A DNA stretch of 64,000 nucleotides, from NCBI RefSeq assembly GCF_022012415.1, contig NZ_JAKLTR010000003.1:248001-312000 (forward strand). Reading direction: 5' to 3'. The position numbers and the translations under genes are program-made. The notes under the pieces were generated by a model. That model searched no databases, was not told the DNA's origin, and saw only the letters and a program-made list of their open reading frames with translations. The stretch is from Terrimonas ginsenosidimutans (GTDB lineage: Bacteria > Bacteroidota > Bacteroidia > Chitinophagales > Chitinophagaceae). Of the stretch, positions 60,977-64,000 are shown piece by piece (within the stretch, counting starts at the first letter, position 1; every line of letters starts with the position of its first letter).

Positions 60977-62296
60977 ATGAAGGGAATTTACCTGGCCATT
61001 ATTAGTGTGCTGATCCTCGCTTCCTGCACGCGTAAGGAAATTGAATTCGGCACCATTCCGGAAAATGCGTATACCAGTATCGCGTATATAGATACAGTGT
61101 CTGCGCAACTGTCTACTGTGCTGCTTGACTCGTTCAAAACAAATGCTGACACTTCGTTCTTACTCGGTCGTTACTATGATCCCTACCTCGGAACTATTTC
61201 GGCAAAGCCGTTTTTTCAGATGAGTGTACCGGCAAGTCTTCCGGATATTCCGTCCTCGGCCATACTCGATTCCCTGAGCCTGATCATTAAACCCAATAAG
61301 TACTACTATGGTGATACATCAAGGCTTCAGACTGTCGCGGTGTACGAACTCGCTCAGCCAATATCATTTACTTATAACAATCAGTTGTACAATACAAGTG
61401 ATATCCAGGTAAAGCCGGTTCCACTCGGTAGCCGGGTTATTAAAATAAGCCCATCCAATACGGATTCATTTACTATCCGTCTGTCAGATGAGAGGGCCAT
61501 TGCTTTATTTAATAAAGTGAAACAGAAAACTTCGGATGTTACCACCCAGTCGGAGTTCCTCAATTATCTGTATGGTCTCAGCATCGGAACAGCTGTTAAT
61601 GATATCGGGGCAGTAATTGGTTTGAAAGGAACAGATGCTTCTTTTGTTATGCGTTTGCATTATCATCTCACCGTTCCTTATCCGGAACCCGCATTCGTTG
61701 ATTTTACTTCGCTTGCGAATGAATATGCATTCACGCAAGTGCTGCCCGACAGGACCGGGACCGGCTTGAGCGTTTTAACTCCGGGAGTATCAGAGATCTC
61801 CCCCGCGCTAACAAATGGCAGGGCTTTTCTGCAACCTGGTTCGGGGATTACGTTGAAAATGATCTTTCCGACTTTAAGAGGTGTCCTGAACCGGGAGAAT
61901 AACGGTATGGTAAAATTGTTAAAAGCTGAACTGATCGTTAAGCCTAAGGAACTTTCTTCCGATCTGTTCATCTATAAACTGCCTGCAGCGTTAAGCCTGG
62001 CTCAGACGGATGCGACGAATCTTGTCGGAAATAATGTACTTGATTCCACGGGGCTTGCCACCCTGATCGCAACGCCAACAATAGACCAGGTGTATGGCGT
62101 TAATAATTACTACAGATTCAATGTTACACAATACATCAATCAAATGCTCACCACTACCGGTATGGAAAGATCTGGATTCTACCTTATGCAGCAGGCATCA
62201 ACCGCCCGGATCATGGATCGTCTTGTGGTAGAAGCAGCCGGTGGTAAAGAGGCTGGAGTGATGTTATTACTATACGTTCTAAATATCAATAACTAA
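60977..62296 (+). CDS. DUF4270 family lipoprotein
   Basis: 439 residues; start at 60977 because MKGIYLAIISVLILASC is a lipoprotein signal (Cys17). The frame is open 72 bp upstream, but that part is not signal-like. The N-terminal TRKEIEFGTIPENAYTSIAYIDTVS and later DSFKTNADTSFLLGRYYDPYLGTISAKPF motif are DUF4270 landmarks. Function unknown; the family is often near polysaccharide or surface loci. Five bases upstream of the outer-membrane protein gene. Confidence 0.87.
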   Translation: MKGIYLAIISVLILASCTRKEIEFGTIPENAYTSIAYIDTVSAQLSTVLLDSFKTNADTSFLLGRYYDPYLGTISAKPFFQMSVPASLPDIPSSAILDSLSLIIKPNKYYYGDTSRLQTVAVYELAQPISFTYNNQLYNTSDIQVKPVPLGSRVIKISPSNTDSFTIRLSDERAIALFNKVKQKTSDVTTQSEFLNYLYGLSIGTAVNDIGAVIGLKGTDASFVMRLHYHLTVPYPEPAFVDFTSLANEYAFTQVLPDRTGTGLSVLTPGVSEISPALTNGRAFLQPGSGITLKMIFPTLRGVLNRENNGMVKLLKAELIVKPKELSSDLFIYKLPAALSLAQTDATNLVGNNVLDSTGLATLIATPTIDQVYGVNNYYRFNVTQYINQMLTTTGMERSGFYLMQQASTARIMDRLVVEAAGGKEAGVMLLLYVLNINN

Positions 62297-62301
62297 AGCT
62301 T

Positions 62302-63558
62302 ATGAAGTATAATAAACGATCGCTGGCCGTGTCAGCGGGTCTTTTCGTGATCTTGCAGGTGAATGCGCAGAATATGAACAGTCCCTATTCCATTTATGGG
62401 ATCGGCGATATTGATTTCAAGCCATACAACAGAACAAGTGGCATGGGTGGCGCAGGGCTTGCGTTGAACTCATCATACTACCTGATTGATAATAATCCGG
62501 CAGCTATTGCCGGACTACAAAAAAGCTTTTATACAATAGATGCTGCCTTTACAGGAAAATCGGTAAGGTATTCCGGCGGACCGATCAATGCTGATAATAG
62601 CGATAACAAGGATTTCTGGATAAAGCGGTTGGCATTTGCGGTGAAGATCAACAATAGCTGGGCAAGCGGGATCGGGATCGGACAATTCAGTAACGTAAAT
62701 TATGTATTAACTGGTACAAAGCCTGTAGATGGTACAACCGGAACCTATACGACGTACTATGAAGGCGATGGAGGTCTGAACGAATATTACTGGAATAATG
62801 CTTTTAAGATCGGTAAGCGTTTAACGCTCGGCGTTAAGTCATCCATTCTTTCAGGATCGATCAATCAAACAGAAACGGTAAGTGACGCCGGTTTATCCAC
62901 GGCTGTGTCGACAAAGGTCCAGGACTATATGAGTAAGGCGCGGTTTCAATTTGGCGCAATCTATACCCAACCATTGAGCAAGACCTGGGAATTATCTGTT
63001 GGCGGAAAATACATTCCAACTGTGAACATGCGGTCGGACAGGTCGCTTACCGTAACAGACGGCACTTCTGTCATACTGGAGGATGATTTTATTAAAACAG
63101 ACCGGTTCAGCCTGCCGGATACCTACGCGGGAGGTATAGCGTTGAGAAAGCGGAATAAGATCACTTACGCACTTGACTATTCCTATGAAGACTGGTCTTC
63201 ACTCGGTATAAAAGACAATGGCTGGCAGTTGGTCAATAGCAGTCGCATCGCCGGAGGGATCGAACTTTCCCGGCAGGCCACTACATGGAATAAGCAAACA
63301 ATCGAAAAAGGGTTTTTTCAGTTTGGAGCATTCTTTAATAACTCATATCTGCAGGTAAGGAACGAACCGATACGCGAGTATGGGATCACGGCAGGAATAG
63401 GCGGAATCATTGGTGGCGGCCTTTTTTATACAATGTCGCTTGAAGCGGGAAGCCGGGGAACCAGGCAACAGGATCTCATTAAGGAGAATTATGTGCAGGC
63501 AACTTTTACATTCTCTTATCGCGATTTCTTACAAAGCAAGGGAAGACGATACGATTAA
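62302..63558 (+). CDS. Outer-membrane barrel protein, FadL/OMPP1-like
   Basis: 418 residues with signal peptide (MKYNKRSLAVSAGLFVILQVNAQ). The N-terminal NSPYSIYGIGDIDFKPYNRTSGMGGAGLALNSS and NPAAIAGL segments are typical of the Bacteroidota OMPP1-like/PorV-type barrels, followed by many alternating beta strands ending in aromatic residues (FTFSYRDFLQSKGRRYD). Its tight linkage to DUF4270 suggests a joint envelope function. Confidence 0.8.
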   Translation: MKYNKRSLAVSAGLFVILQVNAQNMNSPYSIYGIGDIDFKPYNRTSGMGGAGLALNSSYYLIDNNPAAIAGLQKSFYTIDAAFTGKSVRYSGGPINADNSDNKDFWIKRLAFAVKINNSWASGIGIGQFSNVNYVLTGTKPVDGTTGTYTTYYEGDGGLNEYYWNNAFKIGKRLTLGVKSSILSGSINQTETVSDAGLSTAVSTKVQDYMSKARFQFGAIYTQPLSKTWELSVGGKYIPTVNMRSDRSLTVTDGTSVILEDDFIKTDRFSLPDTYAGGIALRKRNKITYALDYSYEDWSSLGIKDNGWQLVNSSRIAGGIELSRQATTWNKQTIEKGFFQFGAFFNNSYLQVRNEPIREYGITAGIGGIIGGGLFYTMSLEAGSRGTRQQDLIKENYVQATFTFSYRDFLQSKGRRYD

Positions 63559-63660
63559 ATTTAGAGGCGGATCATGCTGATTCATCATTCGAATATTCAA
63601 TTCATCCAGACGGGGTGTCGGGTCAGGTTAAAATCGATTAACTTGCCTGAAACCCTTTTT

Positions 63661-64000
63661 ATGAGAAATATACTGGTATTGTTCGCATTAATGGCAAGTG
63701 TTTGTGCCGCAAATGCACAAACGGAAAAAATCGCACCACTGGCTAAACAAAAATGGCATTTCGGGAATCCGCAGGGACAGGATTCTGCAGCGGGATATGC
63801 GCAGGTTGTCAAGGTCGATAATGTGATCTATATATCAGGCACGGTAGCACGTGATATCACGGAAGCCGGTATCCGCCAGCTCTATGCAACACTGGAAAAG
63901 TGCCTCGCTCATTTTGGCGCAACATCTCAACACGTTGTTAAGGAGAATCTTTACACGCTTGATCTGGACGCAATGAAAAAAATGAATGAAGTGAGAAGAG
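63661..64000 (+). CDS. RidA/YjgF-family protein with signal peptide, 3' end cut
   Basis: 113 codons to the window edge. ATG at 63661 gives MRNILVLFALMASVCAANAQ, a signal peptide, and then a RidA-fold domain: GYAQVVKVDNVIYISGTVARDITEAGIRQLYATLEKCLAHFGATSQHVVKENLYTLDL. Classical RidA is a cytoplasmic enamine/imine deaminase; an exported version would act in the periplasm on an unknown substrate. Separated by about 100 bp from the porin-like gene, so perhaps not in the same operon. Confidence 0.85.
   Translation, partial: MRNILVLFALMASVCAANAQTEKIAPLAKQKWHFGNPQGQDSAAGYAQVVKVDNVIYISGTVARDITEAGIRQLYATLEKCLAHFGATSQHVVKENLYTLDLDAMKKMNEVRR

Overview
The window looks like a chromosomal segment of a Bacteroidota bacterium, most likely family Chitinophagaceae. 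The evidence is gene content (DUF4270, DUF4907, TolC-MFP-RND operon under TetR, TPR-fused NarL-type kinase, LytTR/His_kinase pair, BlaI/BlaR1-M56, GH127), weak Shine-Dalgarno sequences, and promoter motifs of the Bacteroidota -7 type (TAnnTTTG). No rRNA, tRNA, CRISPR array or intact transposon was seen. The first gene (uxaB) and the last gene (a RidA-family protein) are cut by the window edges.

Layout. 1-10,015: an eight-gene, single-strand hexuronate catabolism locus (uxaB, uxaA, uxaC, kduD, kduI, kdgK, eda/kdgA, exuT). It takes up galacturonate/glucuronate and also handles the 4,5-unsaturated uronate breakdown product, converging on KDG, then KDPG, then pyruvate plus glyceraldehyde-3-phosphate. 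10,289-21,392: housekeeping and stress genes, mostly on the minus strand (htpG, DUF1003, a Panacea-domain protein, a truncated PP2C remnant, a FadD-type acyl-CoA ligase, a TPR protein, serC with DUF1015, a zinc phospholipase C/P1-nuclease-like protein, DUF502). 21,542-28,477: a TetR-TolC-MFP-RND efflux operon. 29,334-37,358: an M16 zinc protease, a DUF1444-like protein, an esterase, a LOG-family protein and a RelE-type toxin-antitoxin pair. 37,584-44,132: a three-gene minus-strand operon (outer-membrane-like protein, LecA/PA-IL-like lectin, cholesterol-dependent-cytolysin-like pore-forming protein), divergent from a TPR-sensor kinase/LuxR response regulator pair. 44,243-57,076: a GH127-like glycosidase, an esterase, a BlaI/M56 pair, a TPR-thioredoxin protein, a second M16 protease and KorA. 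57,233-64,000: a LytTR regulator/kinase operon with Kelch and DUF4907 genes, divergent from DUF4270, an outer-membrane porin-like protein and a secreted RidA-like protein.

The most notable gene set is the cytolysin-like/lectin/outer-membrane operon. The 595-residue protein carries several cholesterol-dependent-cytolysin landmarks in order but lacks the undecapeptide used by classical members for cholesterol recognition, and the neighbouring secreted protein has a LecA-type calcium/galactose-site signature. This fits the cytolysin-like (CDCL) proteins of Bacteroidota; the pairing with a LecA-like lectin is the part I would examine first.

The most notable non-coding signals are of two kinds. 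First, three promoters share the same geometry: an inverted repeat GGGGAAAAAAC / GTTTTTTCCCC followed exactly 23 nt later by a -7-like element. They precede the Panacea-domain gene, the toxin-antitoxin pair and the DUF1444-like gene. Second, the intergenic regions are full of large hairpins and short-period tandem arrays from at least six sequence families. Several unrelated families share a boundary motif, GGCGTARG / CYTACGCC, which suggests a common origin or mobilisation process.
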